The position numbers and the translations under genes were made by a program. Of a DNA stretch of 16,264 nucleotides, positions 14,985 through 16,264 are shown piece by piece; the stretch's first letter is position 1, and each line of letters begins with the position of its first letter. This stretch comes from Streptosporangiaceae bacterium (GTDB lineage: Bacteria; Actinomycetota; Actinomycetes; Streptosporangiales; Streptosporangiaceae). The DNA lies in assembly GCA_030039095.1 (NCBI GenBank), contig JASHQP010000582.1:1-16264 (forward strand). Reading direction: 5' to 3'. The notes under the pieces were generated by a model, which saw only the letters and a list, made by a program, of their open reading frames with translations, did no database searches and was not told where the DNA came from.

Positions 14985-15647
14985 ATGGCGCTGGAGGTCA
15001 GGAGGCTGCGGCTGGCAAAGCTGCGCGGTCTCGACGGGACGCAGTGGCCGGTGCACGGCTTCGTGGTCACCCACCCGGGCGGCGCGGTGCTGGTCGATAC
15101 CGGCGTCGGCGGCCCGGACGAGGTACTCAGCGACTGGCGCGTGGTCAACCGCTCGGCCGCCGACGCCCTCGCCGAGCTCGACATGACCCCGGGCGACATC
15201 GGCCTCGTGATCAACACGCACCTGCACTTCGACCACTGCGGGCAGAACGCCGTGTTCCCGCACGCCCCCTTCTATGTGCAGCGGGCCGAGGTGGACCGCG
15301 CCAAGCGTGAAGCGCGGGAGCTCTACGACTGGTTCGGCTTCATGGACGCACAGTTCGAGCTGCTCGACGGCGACGCCGAGGTGCTGCCGGGCCTTTCGGT
15401 GATCACGACGCCCGGGCACACCGTCGGCCACCAGTGCGTCGTGGTCCAGTCCGGCGACGGCGGGCCCGACGTGCTGATCGGGGACGCCGCCTACACGCCG
15501 CTGCTGTACCAGGGCCTGCCCGACGAGGAACTGCCCGACGGCCAGGCCAGCGACCCGGTGGCGTGGCGGAACTCGCTGGCCCGGATCCGGTCGACCGGCG
15601 CCGGGCGGGTGCACTTCTGCCACCACAGCGACGTCGTCCACGCTTAG
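14985..15647 (+). CDS. Metallo-beta-lactamase-fold hydrolase, AHL-lactonase-like
   Basis: 220 residues with the MBL metal motif THLHFDH (78-84: His79, His81, Asp83, His84), TPGHTVGH (142-149: His145), Asp167 in LIGDAAYTP, and a late histidine in FCHHSDV (211-217). This is a full two-metal set. The general layout, with an N-terminal VTHPGGAVLVDTG, resembles quorum-quenching lactonases and related MBL hydrolases, but the substrate cannot be deduced. GGAGG stands 11 bases before the ATG. The GNAT gene follows 29 bases after its stop and may be co-transcribed. Confidence 0.9.
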   Translation: MALEVRRLRLAKLRGLDGTQWPVHGFVVTHPGGAVLVDTGVGGPDEVLSDWRVVNRSAADALAELDMTPGDIGLVINTHLHFDHCGQNAVFPHAPFYVQRAEVDRAKREARELYDWFGFMDAQFELLDGDAEVLPGLSVITTPGHTVGHQCVVVQSGDGGPDVLIGDAAYTPLLYQGLPDEELPDGQASDPVAWRNSLARIRSTGAGRVHFCHHSDVVHA

Positions 15648-15676
15648 CCGACTGGAAGGGATCCCGGCTGGCTCCG

Positions 15677-16264
15677 ATGCCGATCTCGATCCGAGACCTC
15701 GAGGAGGCCGCCGCCGGTGGCTGGCGGGCGCCGGAGGAAACCCGGCTCGGGGGGTGGCTGCTGCGTGCGGGCGGCGGCTTCACCGGGCGGGCCAACAGCG
15801 CGCTCCCCACCGGTGACCCCGGCATGCCGCTCGCCGACGCGCTCGCCGCGGTCGGCAGGTGGTACGCGGCCCGCGGGCTGCCCGCCATGGTCTCGGTTCC
15901 CTATCCCAGCGGCGAACCGGAGGCCAGCCCGGTGGACCGGTTCCTCGCCGGACGCGGCTGGTCCGTGCGTTCCGGCGCGGCAACCGTGATGACCGCCGCG
16001 CCGCACGCGGTGGCGGATCAGACGGCGGCAGCGGCGGTGGCCGTGCGCGTCGGCCTGGACACCGAGCCCGACGATCAGTGGCTGGCGCTGTACCGGTTCC
16101 GCGGCCAGCCGCTGCCGCCCATCGCCCTGCGGCTGCTGCTGTCGGCGCCGTGGCAGAGGTTCGCGTCGGTGCGCGAGTCCGGCCGCACGATCGCGGTCGG
16201 CCGGGTGGCCGCCGCGGCCGGCTGGGCCGGCATCACCGCCGTGGAAGTGGACCCGGGGCACCGG
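15677..16264 (+). CDS. GNAT-type acetyltransferase, partial (runs off right edge)
   Basis: A frame of 196 codons from ATG at 15677 to the edge, without a stop. It begins MPISIRDLEEAAAGGWRAPE, then LGGWLLRAGGGFTGRANSAL, a start typical of GNAT acetyltransferases of the actinobacterial GCN5/FR47 type. The visible end, AGITAVEVDPGHR, is the beginning of the acetyl-CoA-binding motif A, normally followed by RRGLG just beyond the window. It is therefore probably a CoA-dependent N-acetyltransferase of unknown acceptor. The Shine-Dalgarno (GGAAGGGA, 15654-15661) is farther from the ATG than usual, so the start is uncertain. It lies 29 bases downstream of the MBL-fold gene on the same strand. Confidence 0.8.
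   Translation, partial: MPISIRDLEEAAAGGWRAPEETRLGGWLLRAGGGFTGRANSALPTGDPGMPLADALAAVGRWYAARGLPAMVSVPYPSGEPEASPVDRFLAGRGWSVRSGAATVMTAAPHAVADQTAAAAVAVRVGLDTEPDDQWLALYRFRGQPLPPIALRLLLSAPWQRFASVRESGRTIAVGRVAAAAGWAGITAVEVDPGHR

Noticed and set aside
13973..15310. 445-codon plus-strand frame across the TANGO2 gene and into the MBL gene
   Set aside because: It lies antisense to a protein with the MCT and RDE family motifs and out of frame with the MBL-fold hydrolase; it has no recognisable domain.

Overview
This is a GC-rich actinobacterial chromosome segment with Shine-Dalgarno-led genes, many GTG starts and many one-base or ATGA gene junctions. No rRNA, tRNA, CRISPR array or insertion sequence is visible. 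Coding density is high, and no gene-free stretch exceeds about 250 bases. The species cannot be fixed from the sequence. The gene content (CYP125, FadA5, Ltp3/Ltp4, a DUF5753 regulator) fits a sterol-degrading actinomycete that need not be a mycobacterium.

The core of the window is a sterol side-chain catabolism set, present as three blocks. Block A (1-1314) is a divergent pair: a FadD19-like acyl-CoA synthetase, cut by the left edge, and an EchA19-like enoyl-CoA hydratase. Block B (5198-8448) is an operon of a double-DUF35 protein and two thiolase-fold proteins resembling Ltp4 and Ltp3. Block C (10359-12886) is a divergent pair: CYP125, the sterol C26/27 monooxygenase, and the thiolase FadA5. 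Each block has at its promoter a palindrome matching, as I recall it, the KstR operator TNNAACNNGTTNNA. Matches are perfect at 5107-5120 and 11611-11624, and one base off at 465-478 and 5175-5188. From memory, the order and strands of the blocks match the M. tuberculosis genes Rv3515c/Rv3516, Rv3521-Rv3523 and Rv3545c/Rv3546, with different genes in between. The likely pathway is CYP125 oxidation of the side-chain terminus, CoA activation by FadD19, hydration by EchA19, carbon-carbon cleavage at C24-branched (phytosterol-type) intermediates by the Ltp3/Ltp4/DUF35 group, and thiolysis by FadA5.

Accessory genes lie between the blocks. From 1405 to 4954 on the minus strand are a YihY/BrkB membrane protein and a tight operon of a SAM methyltransferase, a TetR regulator and a DUF1445 hydro-lyase-like protein. 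From 8505 to 9150 is a VapBC toxin-antitoxin pair, followed by an unrecognised two-helix membrane protein (9302-10288). To the right of fadA5 are an XRE/DUF5753 regulator, a TANGO2/NRDE protein, a metallo-beta-lactamase-fold hydrolase and a GNAT acetyltransferase that runs off the right edge.

Three short tandem repeats stand out. One is a 42-bp hairpin-bearing repeat in frame inside fadD19 at the left edge. One is a 10-bp repeat at 5031-5070 between divergent promoters. One is a triplicated 15-bp unit at 7235-7279 that repeats the ribosome-binding site between ltp4 and ltp3 and lies in a 19-codon frame overlapping both neighbours.
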